The notes beneath the pieces were generated by a model, which was not told the origin of the DNA, ran no database searches, and saw nothing but the letters and a program-made list of their open reading frames with translations. Shown in pieces: positions 12,347-24,245 of a DNA stretch of 64,000 nucleotides (position 1 is the first letter of the stretch; every line of letters begins with the position of its first letter). The translations under genes and the position numbers were made by a program. The DNA lies in the NCBI GenBank assembly GCA_018340805.1, contig JACMZG010001911.1, positions 30,514,544-30,578,543 on the forward strand. The letters run 5' to 3'. The stretch is from Microvelia longipes. Its lineage: Eukaryota; Arthropoda; Insecta; Hemiptera; Veliidae.

Positions 12347-12699
12347 TGCTGTGTAGATGTAAAGAATTCTGTTTATGTGGTTTTGAATAAAAGAACGCTT
12401 ACCAGATTTATCCGTCTAATTCACATAATTTCTTATGTCAATTTCAATTTTTAGAGACAAAACTACGGTTATGAGGTATAGATATTTACTGATAGCCGTC
12501 CGAAAAAGTTGATAATTATTAATAGAAATGAAATTGAATAGAAAAAATAGAAATTACCAAATAAAAAAAAAAATTAATAAGTTAAATAACATTTTATAGG
12601 TTTGCTATATTATTATTATGTATTTTTATGTATAGTATGTATTCTCTTTGATGCTAAATACTGTCGTGAATCACCTTCAAACGTCACAGTAGTGTGATT

Positions 12700-12700
<1 letters not shown>

Positions 12701-12735
<35 letters not shown>

Positions 12736-13125
12736 ATTAGAGTTAGAGTCGAGGATAGACCCCATTTGCACTGCGACTGGAAAAGTCTATTGTACAATCC
12801 CCTCCATTGGTCCAGGTCAGAATAATCCTTTTTCCTGGACTTGGTCTAGGATATTTTGGACCAGTGATTCATTGGTAGGGTCAAACTTAGTGAGAGTGCT
12901 GCTACCAAAGTTGGAAAACCTTTGAAAGGCTAGGGCTTCACATCTCAGAAGTATGTGAGAGGCAGTTTCGGTTTCCGATTCACAAAGCCTACACACTGGG
13001 TTATCTTTTAAGATACCAATGGTATGGGGGTGTTTTCGGAGGAGACAGTGACCAGTCAGTAGGTTCCTTTTGCTTAGACTAAGGAGATCCTCAATGATTA
13101 GATCTGTTAATAGTATTTTATTCAT
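12701..13125 (-). pseudogene. I-like LINE, 3' end fragment
   Basis: An open frame of 102 codons (12817-13125) matches the C-terminal end of jockey/I-type non-LTR retrotransposon ORF2. It has LLTGHCLLRKH and a zinc-knuckle-like CRLC-x8-H-x4-C motif. Downstream on the same strand the element ends in about ten TAA repeats (12701-12733), the tail expected of the I clade. The rest of ORF2 is absent, so this is a 5'-truncated copy. Clade assignment is an inference from the tail. Confidence 0.7.
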
Positions 13126-13744
13126 TCTCTATTAATAATGCAATGTGTGAGATTTAATTTGTGGCCGATAAATTTGTACCTTGTATTTTGTGCCAAATAC
13201 AGTTTGCTTTGCTAGTATTTGTTTGCCCATTCCGTTATATGGATATAAATATTTTGTGTGAGGAAAAATTGGAAAACCCGTAATTGAATTTTGATTTATT
13301 AATGAGACTTTTTTAAAACGTTACTTTTATAGCGTGAAAATTTGTAAAACAAAATAAAAATATTTGATGTATTTTTGATACCAATAAAATATAAAAAATA
13401 GACATTAGGTATGACCATCTTCAGTCTTTTAAAAAGTTTTTACTACATTAACAAACAGTTTAATTACTCTAAAAACAAAACTTAGCAAACAAATACATTA
13501 CATTTGAATAAAATTGATAAATATGGGAGAATAGCTAATAAATAATAATATTCGTCAAAAAGAAATCAAGAAAGTTTCGTTGTTAAATTAAACTATCGTT
13601 TTTGATTTTTGTGACAACCCATGGTGTAGAATAATTTCATTGAGGTTTAAGATAGATCGTCCTCAAAATTTGGCTGTGATATGTCCTGGGATGCTTTTTG
13701 CTTGTTCCAAGAATATAAGGTTACTCAAAGGTTAAAGTTCTTTA

Positions 13745-13935
13745 TTATCGAACTCGTTTCGCACGTTCAGAACTTTAGACTATTAATTTAACTCAATTTC
13801 TAGTTAATTTAGTTAACTTTACTTAACTAATCGTACTTGTTTTGCTCATTCAGAACTTTAGAATATTAATTTAACTCAATATGTAGTTAACTTTACTTAA
13901 CTCATCGTACTTGATCGCTCGTTCAGAACTTTAAA
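13745..13935 (+). repeat. Tandem repeat of about 75-90 bp, 2.5 units
   Basis: Units share CGTTCAGAACTTTAGA, TTAATTTAACTCAAT and TAACTTTACTTAACT. A related block occurs near 14455-14530. No gene. Confidence 0.6.
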
Positions 13936-14592
13936 ATTATTTTTTTATTTTTTAAATAGTAACCACATTTAATTTTTTAAATGTGTTATTATATAAAAAC
14001 TTCTAAAAGGAATTGAATTTAAAATATTGAACTTTTAAGTAAATAGTCATACAAAAAAAGAATATATATTATGGTATAAATAATTAAATTTATTGGATTA
14101 TATTAATTAGTATGACTTTATATAAAATATAATTAAAAATATCAAAGTGTATTAAAATAGAATATAAATTAATCAATCATAAATAATGTTAAGTATATTA
14201 AAGAAATATGATTAATTAAAAGGTATAAAAATAGTAAATCAATATAATTGGTTATGTTAAATCAAAATAAAATATTTTATTTGAATAAATCAAGGGAATT
14301 TATTAATTTAGAAACTAGTGGAAACATTTTGTAAACATGGATAAATATTTATCCAATTTAAGTAAACATGGATTGGTTGGAGACTAAATCTTTCCTTGTG
14401 TCATAACATCTAGCACTAGTGTTCTCCTTTCTTTCTCAAACAGAGAACATTCATTTTAATTTAACTCAATGTTAGAATTAACTTAACTCTATGATTAGTG
14501 TGGTATATGATCAGACTCGTTATACTCGTCCTCACATAATAGAGGTAAATCTATTTGTTTGTATCCCATTTACTGGAATGTTCCACGCTTGC
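13936..14592. other. AT-rich stretch, no gene seen
   Basis: Apart from a diverged copy of the preceding tandem unit near 14455-14530, nothing is recognised. Confidence 0.4.
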
Positions 14593-14872
14593 ATTCAGCA
14601 TATATCTGCCTCCATGGTCGGGAACGTTTAGGCACTCGATTTCGGCACCGGAGGTCCGGGGTTGGCAGCTCGGGCTATGCTTTAACTAAATAAATAAATA
14701 CATTATTTAAATACTTAAAATAAATAAATTTAAGATTATATCAGTAGTATTTGTATATAAAATATTTCTAATTCTTAGAGGATGCAACCCACCTGAGGTT
14801 TTTCCCGCAGGGTGAAAACCCTGATGGGCTGAAAGGCCCTAAAACGGGTATTTTATTTATTTATTTTTTATT
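14593..14872 (+). repeat. tRNA-type SINE-like element with internal insert
   Basis: The head has GGTCGGGAACGTTTAGGC (A-box-like) and GGTCCGGGGTTGGCAGC (degenerate B box). The tail contains ACCCACCTGAGG, a CCCGCAGGGTGAAAACCCTG hairpin and CCCTAAAACGGGTATTTTA, ending in (TTTA)n. The same head and tail occur at 53166-53312 and 62615-62828 on the minus strand. About 100 bp of AT-rich sequence separates head and tail. Confidence 0.65.
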
Positions 14873-15301
14873 TGTATTCAGCATGAAGATCAAATACCTT
14901 GGGTTTCGTTAATTCCACTTTTTCCTCATTTTTAAACAAAATTTATAGAAGATCGTGGTTTGGTTTTGTAATACTTCAGCGGTCACTAGATAAAGCCTAA
15001 ATTCCAAATTTAGCGGCGAATAAATGGTAAATTTGAAATTAAAACGCTATAAACTTGTTTGTCTAGAAAAAAAGGTCTATCAACCCGATGCGATTGACTT
15101 TGTTTTAGGATATTTTATTACATTTATTAATTTGTCACAATTACCAAGGAAAGGTTCAAGTCCTTGAAAATTAAGAAATTATATTTTTTTTTCCACGCGC
15201 ATCTTGTTAAGAAAGCCGGTAGATGACTTCTTCTTCGCTCATACTTTTTTTAGCTTTATTTTAAAAATAATTATTTTGTTTAAAGAAACGACAAAATGTT
15301 C

Positions 15302-15415
15302 GTTCTTCGGCCAAATTCAATTTGGCCGAAGAACCAAATCGGCCAAATTGGTTTTTTTTTTCAAAGTTGTTTTTGGCCGAAAAAACAACTTCGGCTAAAT
15401 TTAATTTGGCCGAAG
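15302..15415. repeat. Cluster of three hairpins built on TTCGGCC
   Basis: A perfect hairpin with 16-bp arms at 15302-15334 (GTTCTTCGGCCAAATT and its complement around one base) is followed by hairpins at 15365-15390 and 15389-15415 that reuse TTCGGC(C/T)AAATT. Non-coding. Confidence 0.75.
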
Positions 15416-16110
15416 AACTTAAATTTAATTTAAGTTACAGATTTTTGTTTTGAACAAGAACAATATAGATAACAGCCTACTATTTTATAATATTCATTAT
15501 ACATTTATTTAACTCCCATTCAACTCTGAAACTCAATTAATGTCTCATCACAATTAAGTACTGAATAATAATAAGGTCAATGCCATACATGTCAAAAGCA
15601 GGTTGAGTTGAAAGGTTGAATTACTCTCGTAACAACGATAATAATTCGTCTTGATAGAAAAATCTATTCATTTTATTTAATATTATTCAAACTTATGTTT
15701 TCTGATACAATTTTTATTTTAAATAATTTTAAAATTTTTAATTATTGCATTTTTTATTAATTTACTTCATTTATTGTTTTATCGCCCTTTTCATTTTATA
15801 TGATTCAGCGGTATAAACGGAAAGTATGCTTAGATTTTTTTTAATATTTATTAGGAGTAGTTAAATTTAAAAATTGTCTATAGGTTAATTATTGTTTAAA
15901 GAGAGTATCCTATAAAAAAGAAGATTACTCAAAAAAAATCAAAAATGCTTTTGAAGGAATGCAAAAACTGAGACAAAAATGAAAATTCACAAGAGAAAAT
16001 TAAGATATAAGAAATAAACGTTTAAAATTAAAAAGGTTGTATTTACCGCAAGTTGAAGAAGCAATCGAAGAATCAGCTACCGTCGATACTTGCTGTTGGA
16101 TATAAATATC

Positions 16111-16147
16111 CCTGGACCGGTTTCGGCATAACGCCATCATCAGCAGG
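16111..16147 (-). ncRNA. Hammerhead-like motif, left palindrome arm
   Basis: This is the exact reverse complement of the motif at 16305-16341, with the same CUGAUGA, GGC/GCC helix, GAAAC and GUC blocks read on the minus strand. Confidence 0.3.
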
Positions 16148-16304
16148 CGGGGCAACACTTGAGCTCTCATCTAATAAAGTTATATCAGTGATTAACTTCT
16201 AGTCTCAATGAGCACGACATCTTCAGAGGGCTCGTCGTGCTCATTGAGACTAGAAGTTAATCACTGATATAACTTTATTAGATGAGAGCTCAAGTGTTGC
16301 CCCG

Positions 16305-16341
16305 CCTGCTGATGATGGCGTTATGCCGAAACCGGTCCAGG
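16305..16341 (+). ncRNA. Hammerhead-like motif, right palindrome arm
   Basis: As RNA: CCUG (16305-16308), CUGAUGA (16309-16315), one U, GGC-GUUAU-GCC helix (16317-16327), GAAAC (16328-16332), CG, GUC (16335-16337), CAGG (16338-16341). CCUG and CAGG pair as stem I next to a GUC cleavage triplet, as expected of a type I hammerhead with a two-pair stem III. The extra U before stem II is the same departure from consensus as at 1822. Confidence 0.35.
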
Positions 16342-16754
16342 GATATTTATATCCAACAGCAAGTATCGACGGTAGCTGATTCTTCGGTTAAATAAACGTT
16401 TTATATGAAAGTGGTGCATGTTAAGAAAATAATGAGGCATAGCAGGACTATTGCTAACGTAAATTTAAAAGAATACAATATTTCTCAAAATTAAAGAAGC
16501 AACATTGAAACTTCTTTAAAGAAGAAAAACTTTAAACTTAATAATTTAATTTTTCAGGGATTAAAAATCAATCAAAATAGTAATAAATGAGTATTAATTA
16601 GTTCATATAAAATTAGGTTTCAATTAAAAAAGAAATAATTTCATGCTTTAAATTAATTAATTAGTTATGGTTTATTAATAATATTATTTTTATTTCATAA
16701 AATTATTATATGATAATAAACAATATTAAAACGAATTTTATTTATTTGTTACTT

Positions 16755-17110
16755 TTCCGTATTTATACCATATAAGAAAAGTATTGTATTTGCAAAAAAA
16801 TCCGAAACCAGGATGTCACCGGAATTATCCTTTTCTGGTGTTTTTGAGACCCACTGAGTGGTTTTTGGAAAGTTGTCTGTGTGTGTATACAGAATTGAAA
16901 CTTTGTACAAAAATCAGTCTATTGCTGTAGTTGTGCATTTTAGAAAATATCTTTTTATGGCAGGATTAACCCGCAATAATGACTCGGGTTAATCATTTAT
17001 GAAAATTTATAATTTCGATAAATCATAAAACTCTATGGTCTCTATTTGTAAACGGTGTGGACGATGTAGATCAACTTCAATGTTAATAATTATATTTGAC
17101 TTGTGTCTAG
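16755..17110 (+). mobile_element. Family A repeat, 5' part
   Basis: It starts with CGTATTTATACCATATAAG and continues AAAAATCCGAAACCAGGATG, TGTGTGTGTATAC, AGTTGTGCATTTTAG and CGCAATAATGACTCGGGTTA. The 3' half has been lost or has diverged. Confidence 0.6.
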
Positions 17111-18060
17111 AATTTTTAAAATTTCAGTGGTATTTTCCGTATAAAAATATCTGATTCAGTGATTTTTTACTACGTTTGTAAAAAAACTAAATTAAATGGT
17201 AGACTGAGAATCTAGGGCCTTTTGCAATGAAAAATGAGGTACAACAGACCGACCCCATCCATCAGGTCAACGATGAAAAAAAGGTCACACTGAATTTGCA
17301 TCTCGGCGTTGACCCATCAACCATGACCAAGTTTAGTTTTCTATACAAACACCAGGGGGTAATTTTTTCAAAAGGAGGATATTAAAGAAACAGTAAATAA
17401 AATGTGTTGACCTTAAACGATGACTTTAGAACAATAGAAAATAAATTAAAATTATTGACCCTCAAAAAAAATAAAGATATATTAAGTGATAACATAATTA
17501 TTACCAAATTGTTCATAATCTTGTATTCTAAAGTGATGATAATTATTAGGCATAAAATCATTATATTTATGTGGTGGCTCAGAATTGCCCGGAGAGTCGA
17601 CGCTTCGCTTTACATCCTCCCTGACAAGCAAGCCTATCAAGCCCAAGCCTAAAACCTGCTCAAGTCGGGACTCGTTATCTGTACAGTATACACTTTCATG
17701 GTGTGCTAATAGTGTTCTCAACCCAAAAGAGAGTAAGAAGCTAAGGCCCTAAATAATTGGGCTACTTTCTAGGGTTTAAACGAGTGGTTATCCTCTCCCT
17801 CTTTAATATCTTATGTATTATGTAGAACACTACAATTGTTATCCTAAGAGCACTATTTTAGTTATTCTATTCATGTTAGCTATTAGGGAAAGAACATGAC
17901 TTCAATTGTATGTTTAATAAACAGGTACAATAAATTTCAATCCATTTGGATAATTTTCAGGAAAGATATACAAAAACTAATTAAATACTTATCAGGAATG
18001 ATATTCATGTTTATAATACTGAACTAATATCTTTACACTTCACATATGTTGGCTTGAGGA
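17111..18060. other. No gene seen; unassigned GC-richer island
   Basis: The stretch 17565-17760 is GC-richer (GGTGGCTCAGAATTGCCCGG, AAGCAAGCCTATCAAGCCC) and open on both strands for about 80 codons. I recognise no family in either reading, and a decayed repeat is the likeliest source. Confidence 0.35.
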
Positions 18061-18240
18061 TCTTTTTATACCGCGAGGCAAGCATACGCGGTGACTTGAC
18101 CGCGAAACGGTCCACATGAATAAATTCGCTAAATACATGGCAAACTGTTATGTAATAAAAAATAACAATGAAACAATCAATAAAAATCAACTATCAAAAC
18201 ATAAGGTTTAGTTATTAATAAGCAGTTCTTGTTTGCATGT
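18061..18240 (+). repeat. Dispersed repeat, copy 1
   Basis: ACTTGACCGCGAAACGGTCCACAT, CTAAATACATGG and GTTATGTAATAAAA appear in the same order as the related blocks at 48220-48390 (GCAAAGCGGCCCATATAATG, CTAAATACATGACGG, GTCATGTAATAAAA). Non-coding; class unknown. Confidence 0.5.
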
Positions 18241-20894
18241 ACTGCAAGTAATGTTCTAGTGCAACCGCCTTGGGAATAATGTTGTGTAGAGTTTCTGAAT
18301 ACTATAAATCTGTAAAGAATTTCTTTATATTTATATACATAATATTTTTGAAGTAAGTTAAAAATTAAAACTTAAGAAAGGATTGTATATTGTGATAAAA
18401 ATTTCAATTTATGTCACTAAAGCTAATGCTTTTGATATACGCCTTCAGGTAGGAAACTATAAACTACGCTGCCTAAGTTAGCTGCCAAAAACAGTGAAAA
18501 CTTTCTCTCTATTGATCTGGCTAAGGTTACCAGATGCAATGATAGCTAGCCAACTAACTTTTCGAACATTTTATCTCTTAATTTTAGCTGTAAATGTCCC
18601 TTACGGTATTGGCTATATTAACACTTGATTCAAACAATTTAAAAGACAGCATATAGCAAAACTGTTAATCTAAAAATAATATAATGTACCTATGGTACAT
18701 ATGTATTTTCTAAAGGTATGTTTGAGCCTAAAAAATAAGACACCTCGATTCACAATTTATTTGTATTTTTTGACAGATCTTTTTCGAGCAACTAACAAAG
18801 CTTCTAAGCTTGGAATTTTATTTGGGAGATTATTTTCTCATTATTTTGGTGCTTTTATGCCGATTTAATACCTAAAATATTTTAATAAGAGAAAAGGTGT
18901 ACAAATTTTCCTTTATTTGGCCCTTCACCATGGTATTATAAAAAAGAGCCAGCATTGCTCCATTACCTAGGTCTTACTCTTCTCAAATTTTAATTACTCT
19001 CAATGTTAGCCCTTATCAATATTTTAAATGATAAATAAGAACACATTTTAAAAAGTACAATTTTTAATTTCGTTTCCTAAATTGTGCTCTTATTGTATAA
19101 GCATATTAATTAATCTTTACGTTTGCTAATATTATATCTTGGTCATTAACTAACTTATTATTAAACCTTTCAGTATGTATCCTTGGGCACTGTTTTAAAA
19201 TTAATTAATGTCGTCATATAAATATTTTTCGATTAGAATTATTTGTTATTTTAATTATAATAAGTTATAAATTATAGAATAAAGTTATAAGTTTATTTGA
19301 TTTTTTTTGTTTTAACTCTTTTTTGTTGTGTTTTATAAAGTCTGTTTTAATGTTACATAAATTTATCATTAAATTTAATCATCTAATGGATAATAAATAC
19401 AATTTAAGAGAATGCGAAAGTAAAATAAATAAAAAATTATAAAATTAAAATATATCCATTGCGATTTAGTGTAAAATTTTGTTTTAAAGTTTGAATTTAT
19501 TGAGAAGGATTTGTTTATCAAAGTTTGATAGTTCCCTTTATCGCACACATGACTTTTTGACACATATGTAGCATGTTGTATGTTACATTTCTGAATCATT
19601 CACGTTATAATTGTGTTATTTTTTTGTGTTATAATTATTCTTAGTATTTATACTTTATTTTTCCGATCGTGGTGAGTTATCTAACTTAAACGTGTAATGC
19701 CTGGTGATCACATACGTAAACTATTAAAACTGCTGGTTCAAATTCTACTACAAATTATAAAAAAAAATATTTACAACATTTATGGCACAATCAAATTTTA
19801 ACTATGAAACAGTAAAATAAAGTATAAGTATGGTATATGGCGTACCCGTGAAGAGGATCCATGGCATATCAAGCGTATCGTTCGTGCGCGGTGACTGCAA
19901 GATATTTCGCTAAGATTTAGACTGGATGTTTTTCTGCTACCGAAAGAAAAACCTTAAGATGAAAAGTGGGGGTCGGTGGTCCTCCCGCCACTGGATTCGC
20001 AGCATCCAGGGAGTAGGGAAAATGCAGGGGTACGAAACCCTTGGAAAAACTAGACTCTTTACCGATCTTTATCTTTTTCCTCATAACTAACCGCTACCTT
20101 GACTCACTGATGATATGAAGGCCTCGTAAAACAACAATATACTCTTTAAACGTTTTATAATACGGAATTTTTCCTTTTTTTCGAGTTCAAACAACTCGGC
20201 AACTTTTTCGACCTCTCACATACCTTACGTCAAAAATACCCTGTTATAATTTCTTATAACACTTTTTTTCACAAATTGTTTTTTTGGATATCACTTAACA
20301 CCTTAAACTATCTTTGGACCGTAAGGAGTCAAAATACTGTTTGACATCTTAAACTAACTTTGAGGGGCCATTCAATCCATCACAAAAGAGGTCAATAATT
20401 ACAAGACAGTGAAATTAATAGTAATTATATCATTTTTTAAGCATTATTGGAGTTTGGTGTAATTAAAGGATGGTCTAAATTTGTAATCCCTTTTTTCGAA
20501 GCCATTAATGTCAACAAGTGCGCGAAGATTGTGTCCTTGATATTTTTGATCTAGTTTTGTCTTGTGTTTATATATAATAGTATCGATTAATTCATAATTA
20601 TAATTAGCATCGATTGGTCCACTTCCATCAACTAATTATGTTTAAACTAAAATTGGGCCACAGTTCCTTATTACTATCTAAAATTTCTTTCTTACTGACA
20701 AATATTATGTTAATATTAAACCAGCCATATAATTGGTCTTTTTAGTTTGGCACCGCCTTAGATGTAAGTAGCCTGAAAAACCCTTGAATTTGAAATGTTA
20801 GTCTGGTATTTTAACATAGCTCAAGCTTAAAGGTAAATTTATTAACTTATTTGTCGTATGAATTAATTTTCTTTTACATCTGTTAAAGCACTAA
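18241..20894. other. AT-rich stretch, no gene seen
   Basis: No exon or element is recognised. The block 19830-20060 is GC-richer (GGGGGTCGGTGGTCCTCCCG near 19967) and could be an old repeat that is single-copy in this window. Confidence 0.35.
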
Positions 20895-21260
20895 GCTTGG
20901 TCCGTTTTAAGCGTTTTAGGACCTCATGAGTGGTTTTCATAAAGTTTTCTGTCTCTTTGTGTGTGTATGTCTGTTATCATCGTAGCTCCTAGTTTTTTAT
21001 GCTAGAGAGTTGAAACTTTGTTCAAAAATCAATATATAGGAGTATTTATTTAAAGGTTTATTCAGAAAAGAATTCTTTTATGACATCATTAACCCGCAAT
21101 AATGACTTTAAAAAATTTCGAAAAATCATAAAACGCAGAAAAATAATGTGATCGGATTGAGATTTGGCACGCATGTGGCCATGAATAAGACTAACATATG
21201 TGCTAAGTTTCATTTCATTATCAGTATTAGTTCAATTTTTATCAAATGAAAATCCTGACC
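20895..21260 (+). mobile_element. Family A repeat, partial copy
   Basis: Landmarks: GTGTGTGTATGTCTGTTATC, ATGCTAGAGAGTTGAAACTT, AACCCGCAATAATGACTTTA, CGATCGGATTGAGATTTGGC and CACGCATGTGGCCATG. The outer ends are missing. Confidence 0.65.
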
Positions 21261-21871
21261 ATATTTTTATATTTATTTTTATTTTATTAATTTTATCTAA
21301 TAATTAAGTTTTTCCTCCACCTGACTTTGAAAGACGATATTACATCAGAATTTTAGTAATTTTAATAATTATTTTAAATATTTATCATCTATCTACTCTT
21401 ATTGTGTTTAGGTTAAACAAATCATAAAATTGTTTATTTATGTGATTTAACTTCCGAATATTGTAAAAATTAATAAGCTGTAATTAACTGATAAAATATA
21501 TAAGGTAAATTATTCTGAAACTAACTCATTGATTAATTTGATTCAAAAATATTTTAATTGTGTTATATAGTACTCATTTGCATTAGTATTAAGATCTATT
21601 ATAACATAATTGCTTACCTAATTGACTTGCAGTGGTTTGTCAGATAATTATTAGTAAAGTTAATTATGGTTATAATATGATCATAATTAGAGTTTATTAA
21701 TGAAAAACTAATCTGGATCAATTAACACTCTATTTTGACGCAAGTTATTAATATATTGAATGATCAAGGTTTAGTATTTTTAACGATTATCTAATTTTGC
21801 ATGTAGTATTTTTTATAAGGATGCAATAGTTATTTATGTAAGTAGGTAGGAAATAGGAATATTATTAACTA

Positions 21872-22038
21872 GTGCGTCACACGGCTAAAATTAGTTGACA
21901 GCGTGGAAAAATAATATGTGGGAGCCAATGAGGTTATTCTGGACGTTAGACCACGCCCCAAATTTCAAATCAGACCAACTTTATTGGTTCCTCGACATTA
22001 TTCCCGCGCTGTCAAATGATTTTAGCCGTGTGCCGTAC
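21872..22038. mobile_element. MITE, 167 bp, TA-flanked
   Basis: Terminal inverted repeats of about 35 bp (left begins GTGCGTCACACGGCTAAAAT, right reads GTACGGCACACGGCTAAAAT on the minus strand) are flanked by TA on both sides. This is the insertion signature of Tc1/mariner elements. No open frame. Confidence 0.65.
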
Positions 22039-22403
22039 TATGGTTAATAATTTGTCCCCAAGCCGAAGACGAGTGTCGGGGAAAGAAATTACCTCTAGAG
22101 ACAGATATTTTTTACCTCCAGAAACCGAAGCAGATATTTTTAAATTCGACTGCCGAGGCGTAGCCAAAAATGGTGACCACCAATAAGTTCAATTTTTTTA
22201 TTGTGCCAAATAACTTCTATCCACCTAAAATGTGTGGTCAGTCCTTCGTTAAAAATGTTGAGGCGGAAAAAATTTCCCCTGAACAACTTATTTTGGCTTG
22301 AAAAAGATTTTTAGGAATTACATTTTTTTTGGTCGGGCCCCCTTTAAAAACTTAAGTTGTTCCGACACTAAAAAAATTGTTTTGTTCCAAACTAATCTTT
22401 TTT

Positions 22404-22493
22404 ACCTGAAACGGATTTTGAGCTTATAATAAATTGCTCGGACCCCTTTTGAAATGGGAAGGGCATATTTGAAATATGCGTATTGAAATGGGA

Positions 22494-22500
<7 letters not shown>
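22404..22500 (+). repeat. Block duplicated at 23586-23690
   Basis: TTACCTGAAACGGATTTTGA, GAAATGGGAAGGGCATATTT and GCGTATTGAAATGG occur here and at 23586-23690 with few differences. Each copy leads directly into a (TA)n tract. Confidence 0.85.
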
Positions 22501-22716
<216 letters not shown>

Positions 22717-22740
22717 ACACAGATATTTTATTTCTGCTTA

Positions 22741-23160
22741 TTTCTGCTGCGTAAACTTAGTTTAACTTTAGATATTGATACCATGAAGCTTGCTTACTAT
22801 GCGCATTTTCATTCACGTATGCTGTATTGTATTAAAGAATGGGGAGCAGCCCCTGTAGCCAACAGTATTTTTATTTTGCAAAAAAAAGCTATTCGTATCA
22901 TGAATAATGCTAAACATGACTCTAATGCAAACAATATTTTATTGAAATAAAATTTTAACTTTTCATTCAGCCTATATTTTTTCATTGTTGTTGTTCGTTA
23001 AAGCAAAGTATGATGAGGGGGAGTTCAATTATATTAAGAACCACAATTATGGCACTAGATATATTGCTAACATCAATATTCCCACTTGTAGGCTCAACAA
23101 ATCACATCAGTCCCCAAATTTTAATGAAATAAGATGCTTTAATAAATTACCATAACATAC
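22741..23160 (+). pseudogene. Jockey/CR1-type LINE ORF2 end, decayed
   Basis: From 22764 the frame reads LTLDIDTMKLAYYAHF, then MLYCIKEWGAAP, then FILQKKAIRIM. This is the usual post-RT region of these LINEs (single-subunit colony-like 'YY..L.Y.I..WG' and 'LQKKAIRII' motifs), and it stops at a TAA near 22950. A shifted frame continues with FIVVVR and NYGTRYIANINIP-like text to 23155. No RT core is present. It is a truncated, frameshifted remnant, related in type to the copy at 54888. Confidence 0.7.
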
Positions 23161-23585
23161 GTATTCTTTGTGACTATTTCCCTATAGGGGATCTTTTTTA
23201 ATAATTAGTTCAACAGTTTTAGGGAATTACTTGCTTTTAGAAAAATTAAAATCAGTCCCTTCCTAGAATAATTGCAAATTATTGCATGCAACTACATAAA
23301 TATTCAATACATTCCAATTTGGGAATATGCCACAAACTTTAGAAAAAAACTTAAAAAAAAAAGACTGATCACCAAACGTTTTCATGCTACACTCTTGAAC
23401 ACTGACATACTAAGAACTCAACTCTATAAAAAGTGCAACATAAAATCATTAGCTTGCATAAGAATTGACTTTAATAAGATATTTTGTAAAATATGAAATA
23501 TATCAATTACAAAATGCCGGTCACATAAAACGCCGATATTATTTTTTTTAATTGTTTTAAAAATCACATTTATTTTTTTGAACAT
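23161..23585 (+). repeat. LINE-associated 3' block, copy 1
   Basis: It begins at TATTTCCCTATAGGGGATC and includes GCTTTTAGAAAAATTAAAATC, ACTAAGAACTCAACTC and TAAAACGCCGATATT. The same series follows at 23748-24240, and an inverted copy lies at 25235-25530. Confidence 0.75.
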
Positions 23586-23678
23586 TTACCTGAAACGGAT
23601 TTTGAGCTTATAATAAATTGCTCGGGCCCCTTTTGAAATGGGAAGGGCATATTTAAAATATTGCGTATTGAAATGGAA

Positions 23679-23749
<71 letters not shown>

Positions 23750-24245
23750 GACTATTCCCTATAGGGATCTTTCTTGTAATCAGTTGAAAAGTTTTTTGGA
23801 ATTACTAGCTTTTAGAAAAATTAAAATCTGTTCCTTCCTGGAATGATTGCTAATTATTCCTGGAAACTACATAAATATGCAATATATTCTTATATGAGAA
23901 TATTCTGCAAAGTTTATGCCAAAAAACGTCTACAAAAATATGTTGATTTAAGCACATGTTTTATGTCAGTTGTTTCGTTATCAGTTATTAAACTGATCAC
24001 GAAACGTTTTAAACTAAAAACACTAAAAAACTTAACTAAGACATACTAAGAACTCAACTCTATAAAAGAAGTGACATAAAATCATTAGCTTGCCTAAGAA
24101 TTGACTTCAATTAGATACTTTGTAAAATATGAAATATATCAAATACAAAATGCCCATCATATAAAACGCCGATTTTACAATATTTCAATATTCTGAGACT
24201 ACATTTTTCTATCAATTTGTTTAAAAATCACATTTCTTTTTGATT
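23586..24245 (+). repeat. Second copy of the duplicated block with (TA)n
   Basis: Block copy (23586-23690), a (TA)n tract (23681-23747) and a second 3' block (23748-24245, from CTATTCCCTATAGGGATC) repeat the order seen at 22404-23585, but without the LINE coding remnant between them. Confidence 0.75.

Larger units (their letters stand above)
16066..16386. mobile_element. Palindrome with two 153-bp arms (snap-back unit)
   Basis: Arms 16066-16218 and 16234-16386 appear exactly complementary and surround a 15-nt spacer (16219-16233). The near-perfect match implies recent formation. There is no open frame and no clear target-site duplication. Each arm carries the hammerhead-like motif described separately. 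It could be a snap-back copy of a retroelement end rather than a DNA transposon. Confidence 0.8.

Noticed and set aside
17482..17721. Overlapping 80-codon frames on both strands
   Set aside because: GC-richer, but no family resemblance in either frame; more likely an old repeat.
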